Part shown: positions 1-8,131 of the stretch, one piece after another
Layout: each line of letters begins with the position of its first letter
Numbering within the stretch: the first letter of the stretch is position 1
Source of the DNA: Leptospira licerasiae serovar Varillal str. VAR 010
Lineage (GTDB): Bacteria > Spirochaetota > Leptospiria > Leptospirales > Leptospiraceae
Length of the DNA stretch: 64,000 nt
Direction of reading: 5' to 3'
Assembly (NCBI RefSeq): GCF_000244755.1
Contig: NZ_AHOO02000013.1
Coordinates: 372,001-436,000 of the forward strand
The notes under the pieces: model-generated
What the model was told of the DNA's origin: nothing
Databases searched by the model: none
The model's input: the letters and a program-made list of their open reading frames with translations, nothing else
Position numbers and translations under genes: made by a program

Positions 1-2
1 CT

Positions 3-623
3 TCCTGTGATAAAGATGGATCGGAGCAACAACCTAAGGCTTCTCCTAAAATGGAAATAAAAACAAACGGCAAAAAGATCCTATTCTTCGGAGACAGTTT
101 GACCGCAGGTTACGGTTTGAACGGGCCTGAAGAATCTTTTGTCCACCTGGCTTATTTGGAACTCAAAAAAAAATATCCGGATCTGGAATACGTAAATGCA
201 GGCGTAAGCGGGGATACTACTTCCGGCGGACTTGCAAGATTAGATTGGGTCTTGAATACCAAGTATGATGTATTCGTTTTGGAATTAGGCGCAAATGATT
301 CTTTGAGAGGACTTCCCACAAAAATGACCGAGGAGAATCTAACAAGGATCATTCGAGAGGCTAGGGCAAAATATCCTTCTATTAAAATTCTATTAATCGG
401 AATGAGAACGCTTCCGAATATGGGTCCGGTGTACGCGAAGGAATTTGCGGCGCTTTTTCCTAGGGTATCTAAGAAAGAAAAGACGGAGTTTATGCCATTC
501 TTGCTGGAAGGAGTAGCCGGGGACAGAAGGCTAAACCAAGACGACGGGATCCATCCGACTGCGGAAGGTCATAAGATACTTTCCAAACAACTTCTCCCTT
601 ATTTGAATAAACTATTGAAATAG
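3..623 (+). CDS. GDSL-type esterase, probable lipoprotein (5' end outside window)
   Basis: SGNH/GDSL hydrolase of the arylesterase/TesA type, expected to cleave ester or thioester bonds in the periplasm or at the outer membrane. Counting from the Met at 51, block I is GDSLTAGYG with nucleophile Ser16. Block III is GANDSLRG, and block V is DGIHPTAEGH, which supplies the catalytic Asp and His. The frame is open before that Met to the window edge and encodes Ser-Cys-Asp-Lys followed by a hydrophilic linker. The Met is therefore probably internal, and the Ser-Cys pair at 3-8 looks like the end of a lipobox. The signal sequence would lie upstream of the window. The family call is firm; lipidation and the true start are inferred. 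Confidence 0.85.
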   Translation, partial: SCDKDGSEQQPKASPKMEIKTNGKKILFFGDSLTAGYGLNGPEESFVHLAYLELKKKYPDLEYVNAGVSGDTTSGGLARLDWVLNTKYDVFVLELGANDSLRGLPTKMTEENLTRIIREARAKYPSIKILLIGMRTLPNMGPVYAKEFAALFPRVSKKEKTEFMPFLLEGVAGDRRLNQDDGIHPTAEGHKILSKQLLPYLNKLLK

Positions 624-720
624 TTCGAACTTCAAATCATATAAAGTTCTTTAATATTCGTAAATGCTTGCTTTCTAATTTCGGATGGGGGATAACTCCT
701 TCCTGGGACAGGGGCAAGAG

Positions 721-2877
721 ATGATACGCCAACATTATAGATCATGTACTTTATGCGAAGCTATGTGCGGACTTAGACTTGAGATCGAGGACGATGTAGT
801 AGTTGCAGTCAGAGGAGATAAAGAGGATAAGTTTAGCAGAGGTCATCTATGCGCCAAAGGACCGGAACTCAAAAATTTATACGAGGATCCGGACAGGCTT
901 AAATTTCCTTTAAAACGTACAGAGAGCGGATGGGAGAAGGTGGACTGGGTCACTGCTCTCACTGATATTGCTACAAAACTTGTAGAGATCCAAAATAAAT
1001 ACGGAAACGATTCCATCGCAGTATATAGCGGAAATCCAAGCGTTCATAATTACGGTTCCATGTTATTCGGCCAACGGTTTATCGGAAGGCTCAAAACTAA
1101 AAATAATTATTCTGCAACTTCCGTAGACCAACTTCCTCACCAATTACTTTCTTATTGGATGTTCGGTCACCAACTACTTGTCCCGATTCCGGATATAGAC
1201 AGGACCAATTTCTTTTTGATCTTAGGTGGAAATCCATTTGCGTCTAACGGAAGTTTAATGACTGTTCCGGACGTAAAAAAAAGGCTCAAAGAGATACAGG
1301 AAAGAGGCGGAAAATACGTAGTTATAGATCCGAGAAAGACCGAGACTGCAATCCACGCAGACGAGCATCATTTTATCCTTCCAGGAACGGACGCATTCTT
1401 TTTACTTTCTATTATAGATGTATTATTTAAGAAAAACTTAACAAAGAACAATTCTTTAATTAAGGAAGAAGATTTACTCAAACTAAGATCTATTGCAGAG
1501 AAATATCCTGCGACTGAAACGGAAAAAATGACAGGGATCTCTGCTGAAACAGTGGAGAGGATCGCAATAGAATTTTCCAAAGCGAATGGTGCTGTATGTT
1601 ACGGTCGTGTAGGAGTTTCTACACAACCATTCGGAGCACTTTGCCAATGGTTAATTAATTCGATCAATTGTATCACAGGAAATATGGACTCAGTGGGTGG
1701 AGCAATGTTCACACTTCCTGCCGTGGACATGATAGATCCAAAAGGTGTGATGAAAAGTTCTCCGGGAAGTTTTCATACTTACGGTTCAAGAGTCAGGGAC
1801 TTACCCGAATTTAACGAAGAGTTACCTGTAGCAGCCCTTGCGGAAGAAATTTTAACGCCGGGAGAAGGTCAGATCAAAGCGCTCGTAACTTCCGCTGGAA
1901 ATCCGGTGTTATCTACTCCGAACGGTTCTCAGTTAGAGAAGGCGGTCTCTAATCTAGAATTCATGGTAAGCGTTGACTTTTATTTAAACGAAACAACAAA
2001 ACACGCTCATTATATTCTTCCACCTAGTTCCGCTTTGGAACATGACCATTACGATCTAGTATTTAACGTTTTTGCTGTAAGGAATACTGTCAGATACAAC
2101 CAACCTGCATTTGAACCGGAAGAAGGAATGCTTCATGATTGGGAAATTTTTTCGGATCTTACCAAAAGAATAGAATTATTAAAATCGGGAAAACCTTTGC
2201 CTAAAGAACTGATCAAAACGAAGATCACTCCTTCTGCGATTATTGATCATGCTTTGAAGTCAGGCCCTTACGGAGAAAAATCAGGATCTTCCGTTGGGAT
2301 GAGTTTGGAACTTCTAAAAAACAGTCCTCATGGAGTCGATCTAGGAGCATTGAAGCCTTGTTTTCCGGACAGACTTTGGACGGAAGATAAGATGATCCGA
2401 CTTGTACCAAAAGAAGTTATTTCCGATCTGGACCGATTGGCCAAATACGGGCAGAATCTTATCGCAGATAAAGAAGGGAACGGCTCTTTCTTGTTAATAG
2501 GAAGAAGACATTTAAGAAATAATAATTCATGGATGCATAATCTTCCAAAACTAATGACAGGAAAAGATAGATGCACTCTCATGATCCATCCCGAAGATGC
2601 AAACCTACTCGGTATCAAGGAAGAAGAGGAAGTCCTTGTAGAATCCAGGGTCGGTAAGATTGGACTACCTGCAGAGATCACAGACGAAATGATGAGGGGA
2701 GTGGTGAGTATTCCTCATGGATTCGGACATGCAAAAGAAGGAGTCTCTTTGCAGGTTGCGTCTAAATTTGCAGGATCTAGCATCAATGATCTGACGGACG
2801 ATCAGGTCCTGGATGAACTCTCCGGAAATGCAGCGTTCAGCGGCATTCCGGTTTCTTTAAGTAAAAGATCCGCTTAA
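721..2877 (+). CDS. Molybdopterin oxidoreductase (BisC/FdhF-like), cytoplasmic
   Basis: Catalytic subunit of the DMSO-reductase superfamily, carrying a [4Fe-4S] cluster and a bis-MGD molybdenum cofactor. The N-terminal cluster motif is C-x2-C-x3-C-x27-C at residues 9, 12, 16 and 44. A nucleotide-binding segment GGNPFASNG follows near residue 180, and the C-terminal molybdopterin-dinucleotide domain begins around residue 590 (LLIGRRHLRNNNSWMHN). There is no signal peptide and no Tat motif. In the region where many relatives have a Cys or Sec molybdenum ligand, this protein reads SATSVDQLPH, so the ligand would have to be Ser, Asp or another residue. An in-frame ATG exists at 685, but family members usually start a few residues before the first Cys, which favours 721. 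The substrate is unknown. Mo-cofactor genes lie about 4-5 kb downstream. Confidence 0.85.
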   Translation: MIRQHYRSCTLCEAMCGLRLEIEDDVVVAVRGDKEDKFSRGHLCAKGPELKNLYEDPDRLKFPLKRTESGWEKVDWVTALTDIATKLVEIQNKYGNDSIAVYSGNPSVHNYGSMLFGQRFIGRLKTKNNYSATSVDQLPHQLLSYWMFGHQLLVPIPDIDRTNFFLILGGNPFASNGSLMTVPDVKKRLKEIQERGGKYVVIDPRKTETAIHADEHHFILPGTDAFFLLSIIDVLFKKNLTKNNSLIKEEDLLKLRSIAEKYPATETEKMTGISAETVERIAIEFSKANGAVCYGRVGVSTQPFGALCQWLINSINCITGNMDSVGGAMFTLPAVDMIDPKGVMKSSPGSFHTYGSRVRDLPEFNEELPVAALAEEILTPGEGQIKALVTSAGNPVLSTPNGSQLEKAVSNLEFMVSVDFYLNETTKHAHYILPPSSALEHDHYDLVFNVFAVRNTVRYNQPAFEPEEGMLHDWEIFSDLTKRIELLKSGKPLPKELIKTKITPSAIIDHALKSGPYGEKSGSSVGMSLELLKNSPHGVDLGALKPCFPDRLWTEDKMIRLVPKEVISDLDRLAKYGQNLIADKEGNGSFLLIGRRHLRNNNSWMHNLPKLMTGKDRCTLMIHPEDANLLGIKEEEEVLVESRVGKIGLPAEITDEMMRGVVSIPHGFGHAKEGVSLQVASKFAGSSINDLTDDQVLDELSGNAAFSGIPVSLSKRSA

Positions 2878-2932
2878 GACAGGACCTTAGGACACTCGGC
2901 ATCCATGGGTCTAACTGCGGATCTCGCAGAGC

Positions 2933-3385
2933 TTAATTTTGATCGTAAGCTTCTTGTAGTTTAGATATTTCTATCTTATACATTTGCAACATTGCTTGTG
3001 TAACTCTTTGCGACTTCGCTTGGTCTTTATCGTATAGATATTTTTCTAAGATGGGAGGAATGATCTGCCAAGATAGACCGAATTTATCTTTTACCCAACC
3101 GCAAGGTTGTTTGGTCCCGCCTGCAGAAAGTTTTTCATACAGATCGTCTATTTCTGTCTGGGTTTCCGCACTGATATAGATGGAAAATGCCTCAGTAAAT
3201 TTAAAATGAGGACCTCCTGTGAAGGCCAGAAATTTCTGGCCTTCTATCTCGAACTTTGCGGAAACCATTCCTCCGCCTAGTTTCGTAAGATTTTCTATTT
3301 TCATATTTTTGAATATACTAGAATAGAATTGGAGCGCTTCTTCTAAACCCTTATCGAACATTAAAAATGGAATGACCTTTTGCAT
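2933..3385 (-). CDS. VOC-family protein, PhnB-like (3-demethylubiquinone methyltransferase fold)
   Basis: Small VOC/glyoxalase-fold protein of the PhnB type. Typical family segments are visible: IPFLMFDKGLEEALQFYSSIF at the N-terminus (the first beta-alpha unit), FTEAFSIYI in the middle, and CGWVKDKFGLSWQIIP toward the C-terminus. Members are often annotated as 3-demethylubiquinone-9 3-methyltransferase, but none of the visible motifs establishes that activity. It is the last gene of a four-gene minus-strand operon that starts with an ArsR regulator at 4682, and it begins 4 bases after the stop of the membrane-protein gene. Such ArsR/SRPBCC/VOC clusters are common in bacteria, and the substrate is usually unknown. 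Confidence 0.8.
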   Translation of the reverse strand: MQKVIPFLMFDKGLEEALQFYSSIFKNMKIENLTKLGGGMVSAKFEIEGQKFLAFTGGPHFKFTEAFSIYISAETQTEIDDLYEKLSAGGTKQPCGWVKDKFGLSWQIIPPILEKYLYDKDQAKSQRVTQAMLQMYKIEISKLQEAYDQN

Positions 3386-3389
3386 GTTC

Positions 3390-3785
3390 TTATCCTATAC
3401 GTTTCAGATAGATAGATCCACCGAGCCAAGAGAGCGGGATGGAAATGACGATCAGTCCTATGGAATACCAAGCAGGTCCTTGGTCTCCCATTTGGATATG
3501 GCCCAATGTACTTGCGATAGTGCCAATTATTCCTAATACGATCACGTGGCCGATCGGACTATGAGGAGAAAGTTTTGCAGTAAAAAATCCCCCTAAGATC
3601 GCAAGAACCAAACGATAGGAAATTGCGAGGAGGAATAAACCATCGGACATTCTTTCTCCCATCGGAGGATAACAATTTGTAACGTGTAATACCGCATCGA
3701 TTGCTATAGCAGGTATTACGTTGATCAATATGCCGGTAAAAACGGCTCCGATACTTTGGAAGATGGAAATAGTTTTTGCGTTCAT
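3390..3785 (-). CDS. Small polytopic membrane protein of the ArsR operon
   Basis: 131-residue hydrophobic protein with about four predicted transmembrane segments (near residues 9-30, 47-70, 78-96 and 106-126). I do not recognise a named family with confidence. It lies third in the operon ArsR - SRPBCC - this gene - PhnB-like, 2 bases after the SRPBCC stop codon, so the four are almost certainly co-transcribed. By position it could be an accessory membrane protein for whatever small molecule or stress the ArsR repressor senses. That is an inference from context only. Confidence 0.7.
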   Translation of the reverse strand: MNAKTISIFQSIGAVFTGILINVIPAIAIDAVLHVTNCYPPMGERMSDGLFLLAISYRLVLAILGGFFTAKLSPHSPIGHVIVLGIIGTIASTLGHIQMGDQGPAWYSIGLIVISIPLSWLGGSIYLKRIG

Positions 3786-3787
3786 GA

Positions 3788-4300
3788 TTATTTTTTTCCT
3801 TGTGGGGTCTCGCTGAGCGAATTAAGCAAAGTTTCAAGACGATTATAACTTTGGGAGGCTCCGCCTTCCATTGGGGACTTGATCACCATATCCCTTCCTT
3901 CTTTGGTTTCATATAGAATGTTGATCGTAACGAAGGTCCTGCCGGATTTTTCGACAAACGTTGTCGTGAGTAAGGCTTCTCCTGGATACCAAGGTTCGTC
4001 GAAAGATTCGGTATGAACTAGTTTGTCCGGTCCTAAAATTTCTTTATAAGTTCCTCCGGCGCCCATAGTCGTTCCGTCTTTGAGATATTTCCAAACATAT
4101 TTGTATTTTCCGCCGACTTTGAGATCCACAGTGCATACATCTAAGCTCCATCCGTCCGGGCCGTATAACCAGCGTTTGATCAATTCCGGTTTTGTAAAAC
4201 AATCGAATACCAAATCTTTCCCTGCGTTAAATTCGCGGGTCATTACGATCTCCCTTTCTCCTTTAGCTTCTACCTTTAAAGTCCCGACATAGCTGCTCAT
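3788..4300 (-). CDS. SRPBCC / AHSA1-family protein
   Basis: 170-residue START-like (SRPBCC, Aha1-type) domain protein, a hydrophobic-ligand-binding fold. The segments REFNAGKDLVFDCFTKPELI, WLYGPDGW, VGGKYKYVW and ESFDEPWYPGEALLTTTF follow the family pattern closely, and the C-terminal helix carries the usual MEGGASQSYNRLETLL ending. The ATG at 4300 is preceded by GGAGA, which overlaps the stop region of the ArsR gene, so translation is probably coupled. ArsR plus AHSA1-like pairs are very common in bacteria, with the regulator controlling the SRPBCC gene. The ligand is not known. Confidence 0.85.
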   Translation of the reverse strand: MSSYVGTLKVEAKGEREIVMTREFNAGKDLVFDCFTKPELIKRWLYGPDGWSLDVCTVDLKVGGKYKYVWKYLKDGTTMGAGGTYKEILGPDKLVHTESFDEPWYPGEALLTTTFVEKSGRTFVTINILYETKEGRDMVIKSPMEGGASQSYNRLETLLNSLSETPQGKK

Positions 4301-4301
4301 T

Positions 4302-4682
4302 TTATTCTCCTTTTTTGTTCTTACGTTTAGGGGAAGCTTGTTTAGAAAGTTTTAATTCTTCCAAAAGTGAATCCAAGTGTTTGAATCTTCCTTCCCAGAA
4401 TTTTCTATAATTTTCCAACCATTCACTCGCTTCTGCCAACGGTTTGGCTTCTAATTTTCGCAATCTTTTTTGAGCGTCCTTGATCCCTGATATCAAACCT
4501 GCTTTCTCTAAAACTTTCAGATGTTTAGAAATTGCAGGCTGGCTCATGGAGAACGGTTTCGCGAGATCCATTACGGAAACCTCTCCGTTTGCTAAACGTG
4601 CCAGTATCGCTCTTCTGGTGGGATCTGAGAGTGCGGCAAAGGTCGCATCCAATCTCGAGGAATGATTAAGTGCATGATTCAT
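4302..4682 (-). CDS. ArsR-family winged-helix transcriptional regulator
   Basis: 126-residue helix-turn-helix repressor. The opening LDATFAALSDPTRRAILARLANGE and the recognition helix region MSQPAISKHLKVLEKAGLI are diagnostic of the ArsR subgroup paired with SRPBCC proteins. No Cys pair typical of metal-sensing ArsR is present in the recognition helix, so metal sensing is unlikely. It is the first gene of the minus-strand operon to 2933. Only 4 bases separate its ATG from a 22-bp perfect palindrome (4687-4708). The palindrome is therefore well placed for autorepression, and little room is left for a normal ribosome-binding site, so the transcript may be leaderless. Confidence 0.88.
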   Translation of the reverse strand: MNHALNHSSRLDATFAALSDPTRRAILARLANGEVSVMDLAKPFSMSQPAISKHLKVLEKAGLISGIKDAQKRLRKLEAKPLAEASEWLENYRKFWEGRFKHLDSLLEELKLSKQASPKRKNKKGE

Positions 4683-4686
4683 ATTT

Positions 4687-4708
4687 TATATAACCATATG
4701 GTTATATA
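4687..4708. promoter_or_regulatory. 22-bp perfect palindrome, probable ArsR operator
   Basis: The sequence is fully self-complementary over 22 bases, with core TAACCATATGGTTA flanked by TATA repeats. It lies 4 bases upstream of the arsR ATG, between the operon and the divergent DJ-1/PfpI gene that starts at 4786. Its length and symmetry suit a homodimeric winged-helix repressor, and its position would block the arsR promoter. Binding by this particular ArsR is inferred. Confidence 0.7.
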
Positions 4709-4785
4709 TTTTAAATAATCAAGTACTTTTTTAGGAAATTATTTTCGAAATCGTTTGTAGTAAGTATTGTGACAAGAGAGGGAAA

Positions 4786-5370
4786 ATGGAACAGATTGAA
4801 GTTCATATTTTAGCATTTAACGAAGTGGAGGTTTTGGATCTTTCCGGTCCTTACGAAGTATTTTCCATCACAGAGAATGAAAATAAGGAGAAATTATTCA
4901 AAGTTTCCATAGTTGCTGAGAAGAAGGAACTACTACATGCCAGAAATCGTTTCCCCGTTTTTCCTCATCTTACTTTGGAAGAGGCGGGTGTTCCGGATAT
5001 TTTGATCATCCCTGGCGGATACGGAGCGGAAGAAATAGAGATCCACAACAAAAAGTTGATCGGATGGATCAAAGAAATGGAGCCCAAGGTAAAGATCTTA
5101 GCTTCTATTTGTACAGGCGCGTTTTTACTTGCAGAGGCAGGAATTTTAGATGGTCTGGAAGTCACCACTCATTGGATGGACCAAGATACTCTTCGTAAAA
5201 AATATCCTAAGATCAAAAATGTGGCCAATGAAAAATTCATAGATCATGGGCATATTTTGACTTCCGGAGGAGTTTCTAGAGGGATCTTGATGTCTTTACA
5301 TCTTGTGGAAAAGTTAGTGGGTAAAAAAATCGCAGAGTTTACTGCAAGAAGAATGGAATTCGACTTTTAA
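4786..5370 (+). CDS. DJ-1/PfpI-family protein
   Basis: 194-residue class-I glutamine-amidotransferase-fold protein. The nucleophile elbow is ILASICTGAFLLAEAGIL, with the conserved Cys at about residue 109, preceded by DILIIPGGYGAEE. The domain resembles the stand-alone version of the N-terminal domain of GATase1-like AraC regulators, and no DNA-binding domain follows. Members include isonitrile hydratases and stress proteins, and the exact activity cannot be told here. It is divergent from the ArsR operon. Its stop overlaps the stop of the convergent MoeB-like gene by 4 bases. Confidence 0.85.
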   Translation: MEQIEVHILAFNEVEVLDLSGPYEVFSITENENKEKLFKVSIVAEKKELLHARNRFPVFPHLTLEEAGVPDILIIPGGYGAEEIEIHNKKLIGWIKEMEPKVKILASICTGAFLLAEAGILDGLEVTTHWMDQDTLRKKYPKIKNVANEKFIDHGHILTSGGVSRGILMSLHLVEKLVGKKIAEFTARRMEFDF

Positions 5371-6425
5371 AGGATTTCTTCCAAAGCCAAAATTTTTCTT
5401 CCGCCTTGAAAAGAATAAGCAGTGAGTCCCGCTTCTTTTAGGATCTTAACTGCTTTTTTAGACCGTATGCCTGATTCGCAAATCGTAATATAGATTTTCT
5501 CTCTGGAAAAGTTAAGTGCAGTATTTTTGGAAAGTTCGGAAAGAGGAGAAAATTCTGAGTTACCTATCGGAGTTTCCTTTCTTTCTTCCGACTCTCTGAC
5601 ATCGAGTAGAACGTATCTAGGATCCTTTTTCCATTCTTTCCAATCCTTTAGGTCGATCTCATCTCGGAAGGTTTCTTCTCTTTTGCCAGAACCACATTCG
5701 GTGCAGTTTGGATCTGCTTCTAAAAAGGTTTCATAAAGTAGCGGGGATTCCCATTCTAGTTGGAATGCGGAATGAGTGGGGGATTTTTCCGGAAATAGTA
5801 AATATCGGATCGCAAAAGATGCCTGGTATAAACCAGCAATCGCAGTTTGGACTCCCAAGACTCCTCCATCTTCGCAGGAAAGAAGTTCAGAATTTTCTAA
5901 ATTCGGATACAAACATTTATAACAAGGTTTTCCATGAGGGGAGAATATTGCAATTTGAGCGCTGGTCCTGAATACGGACGCAGTAACAAGCGGTCTAAAA
6001 TTTTGGATACAGAATCGATTGATAGTATACTTTGCCTGGATCTGGTCCGTACAATCTAAAATAATATCGTAATTTTTGAATATACTTGGATCTATGTTTT
6101 CCGAAAAAATTTCTGCAAACGTTTCTAATTGTATGTCCGGCACTCTTGCTTGAATGTATTCTTTTGTGACTTCCGTTTTTTTTCTGCCAATATCGGAAAG
6201 AGTGAATGCGGTTTGTCTATGAAGATTGCTTAATTCTACCGTATCAAAATCCCAAAGGCCTATCCTTCCTATTCCTGCAGTCGCCAAATGTAAAGAAGCA
6301 GGAGAGCCTAAACCTCCGAGACCGATCACCAACGCTGATTTTTGGAGAAGTCCATTTTGACCCGATTCTCCTAAAAACGGCAGTTTAGTTTGTCTGGAAA
6401 AATACTTTTTCTGTTCCGGACTCAT
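5367..6425 (-). CDS. MoeB/ThiF-like E1 adenylyltransferase fused to a rhodanese domain
   Basis: The E1-like N-terminal domain (about residues 8-240) has the nucleotide loop GLGGLG at 35-40, the segment DFDTVELSNLHRQ, the DCTDQ motif, and two Cys pairs (CYKC and CTEC) expected to bind structural zinc. A C-terminal rhodanese domain (about 255-352) contains CESGIRS, the usual active-site loop. This layout activates the C-terminal Gly-Gly of a small sulfur carrier (MoaD or ThiS type) and supplies sulfur as a persulfide. A MoaD gene ending in Gly-Gly lies in the divergent operon at 7450-7692, which makes MoaD the likely partner. The gene is divergent from moaA, 79 bases away. Confidence 0.88.
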   Translation of the reverse strand: MSPEQKKYFSRQTKLPFLGESGQNGLLQKSALVIGLGGLGSPASLHLATAGIGRIGLWDFDTVELSNLHRQTAFTLSDIGRKKTEVTKEYIQARVPDIQLETFAEIFSENIDPSIFKNYDIILDCTDQIQAKYTINRFCIQNFRPLVTASVFRTSAQIAIFSPHGKPCYKCLYPNLENSELLSCEDGGVLGVQTAIAGLYQASFAIRYLLFPEKSPTHSAFQLEWESPLLYETFLEADPNCTECGSGKREETFRDEIDLKDWKEWKKDPRYVLLDVRESEERKETPIGNSEFSPLSELSKNTALNFSREKIYITICESGIRSKKAVKILKEAGLTAYSFQGGRKILALEEIL

Positions 6426-6504
6426 CTTAGGAAAGGATCTTATATTTTCGCAAGTCCGACAAGACTTTTTAATTGGCTTTCATAAGTGTCCGGGTATAGT
6501 AAGC

Positions 6505-7449
6505 TTGGACATCGTGGACGCCTACGGTCGAAAATTCGAGGTGCTTAGAGTGAGTGTTACATCCTCTTGCGGATTCGGTTGTGTGTATTGTGCTCCCGGT
6601 GCCGCATTAAATGGGGAAGGAGCAAATGGCTCCTTCTTAAGTGCGGAACTTCTTCGCAAAAACATCCATCTTCTTGCCCGTAAAATTCCGCTGAAAGAGA
6701 TCCATTTCACCGGAGGAGAGCCTACTCTTCATAAAGATCTTCCTAAACTTGTCAAAGTTGCAAAAGAGGAAAAGATCCCAAACATCGCGCTTACCTCGAA
6801 CGGTTTTTTTCGAGATGGTCTTATTAGAGATCTGAAACTTGCAGGCTTAGATAGACTGAACTTCTCTTTAGATTCACTTTCCCAGGAATCTTTTTCTTTG
6901 ATCTCAGGTAAAAACCTTCCTGTAATTCGCTTATTAAATAGGATAGAAGAGGCGATTCAAGAAGGGTTGGAAGTGAAACTTAATTGCACCGTATTAAAAG
7001 GTTATAATGAAGAACAGATCCGTCCTCTTCTTCGCTGGGCGGGAGAAAGGGATCTTCCGATCCGATACTTAGAACTCATGAAGATGGGACCTCTGAGGGC
7101 AAAACATTCCGAATTATTCTTTTCAGCCGCAAAGATCAAAGAAGAGCTTTCCCAAGAATTTGATTTTGAACCAGAGGAGACTCCGATCGAATCCACTGCA
7201 AAGTATTATCGTACTGCAGAAAATTATAGATTCGGGATCATTGCAAATCATACTGAACCTTTTTGTGAGGGTTGTAATCGTCTCAGAATGGATCATTTGG
7301 GAAAAATTTACGGATGTTTGAGCGATTTTCGTTCCTTCCCCGTTTCAGAAGATGAGTCCGAACTTTCACGTTCTTTAGATCTGGCGATGAAAACTAAAAA
7401 AAACGAGTTTACCGGAAGTGAACTTTCTATGAAATATATAGGCGGATAG
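6505..7449 (+). CDS. moaA: GTP 3',8-cyclase MoaA (radical SAM)
   Basis: First step of molybdenum cofactor synthesis: a radical-SAM enzyme that converts GTP to 3',8-cyclo-GTP. The N-terminal cluster motif C-x3-C-x2-C is at residues 22, 26 and 29, and FTGGEPTLHKDL is the SAM-binding GGE region. The second cluster motif C-x2-C-x13-C lies near the C-terminus (FCEGCNRLRMD...YGC). The protein ends in Gly-Gly, as is typical of MoaA. The start is taken as the TTG at 6505; a GTG at 6514 is also in frame. It is the first gene of moaA-moaD-moaE-mobA, and moaD begins directly after its stop. Confidence 0.93.
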   Translation: MDIVDAYGRKFEVLRVSVTSSCGFGCVYCAPGAALNGEGANGSFLSAELLRKNIHLLARKIPLKEIHFTGGEPTLHKDLPKLVKVAKEEKIPNIALTSNGFFRDGLIRDLKLAGLDRLNFSLDSLSQESFSLISGKNLPVIRLLNRIEEAIQEGLEVKLNCTVLKGYNEEQIRPLLRWAGERDLPIRYLELMKMGPLRAKHSELFFSAAKIKEELSQEFDFEPEETPIESTAKYYRTAENYRFGIIANHTEPFCEGCNRLRMDHLGKIYGCLSDFRSFPVSEDESELSRSLDLAMKTKKNEFTGSELSMKYIGG

Positions 7450-7692
7450 ATGGATATTCAACTTTTGTTTTTTGCCGCAGTTAAAGATCATTTTCCGGAT
7501 CTAAAAAAAATAGAAGTTTCGGAAGGACATTCCATTTTACATCTTCGTGAAATTCTCACTCATAAAAATCCTGATTCAGTATCCATTTTGAAAGTCAGTA
7601 GGTTCGCAGTGGATCAGTCCATCGTAGGCGATGATTATATTCTGAGGGAAGGTTCTGTGGTGGCAGTGCTTCCTCCTTCTAGCGGCGGTTGA
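7450..7692 (+). CDS. moaD: Molybdopterin synthase sulfur-carrier subunit MoaD
   Basis: 80-residue beta-grasp protein ending in SSGG. The terminal Gly-Gly is adenylated by an E1 enzyme and thiocarboxylated, and it then donates sulfur to cyclic pyranopterin in complex with MoaE. The ATG immediately follows the moaA stop codon, and moaE starts one base after its own stop, which fits tight translational coupling. The E1-rhodanese fusion encoded divergently at 5367-6425 is the natural activating partner. Confidence 0.9.
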   Translation: MDIQLLFFAAVKDHFPDLKKIEVSEGHSILHLREILTHKNPDSVSILKVSRFAVDQSIVGDDYILREGSVVAVLPPSSGG

Positions 7693-7693
7693 T

Positions 7694-8131
7694 ATGTCCG
7701 TTTTAGAAACTTATTCTCATATTTCTTCTTCTCCCATTTTTGTTTCTTCACAGTTACCCGATATTCCCGAGATGGGCGGTTTTGTAGTATTCTCCGGGAT
7801 CGTTCGAAATCTAAACGAAGGAAAAAAAGTCACTCATTTGGAGTATGAAGCATATGCTCCTATGGCAAATGAAATGATTGCGGGTATTCTTGCGGATGCC
7901 CGAAATAAATGGGACCTTCTCCATACGAATTGTGTCCACAGGATCGGAAGATTGGGAATTTCCGAAATTGCAGTGATTGTTGAGACAGGATCCATACATA
8001 GGGCGGAAGCATACGAGTCCAATCGTTATATCATAGACCGCGTAAAACACGAGGTTCCGATTTGGAAAAAGGAATTCTATTTAGACGGTTCTTCCGAGTG
8101 GTCGAAGGGCTGCGTGCATGAGAGCCACTGA
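7694..8131 (+). CDS. moaE: Molybdopterin synthase catalytic subunit MoaE
   Basis: 145-residue large subunit of molybdopterin synthase. Family motifs are clear: GGFVVFSGIVRN, LEYEAYAPMANEMI, VHRIGRLGISE, HRAEAY, and VPIWKKE, which contains the conserved active-site Lys. It converts cyclic pyranopterin to molybdopterin using the MoaD thiocarboxylate. Its 3' end overlaps the start of mobA by 14 bases. moaC and moeA are not in this window, so the rest of the pathway must be encoded elsewhere. Confidence 0.92.
   Translation: MSVLETYSHISSSPIFVSSQLPDIPEMGGFVVFSGIVRNLNEGKKVTHLEYEAYAPMANEMIAGILADARNKWDLLHTNCVHRIGRLGISEIAVIVETGSIHRAEAYESNRYIIDRVKHEVPIWKKEFYLDGSSEWSKGCVHESH

Noticed and set aside
6426..6504. 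Molybdenum-cofactor riboswitch before moaA
   Set aside because: The 79-base gap is too short and shows no matching stems.
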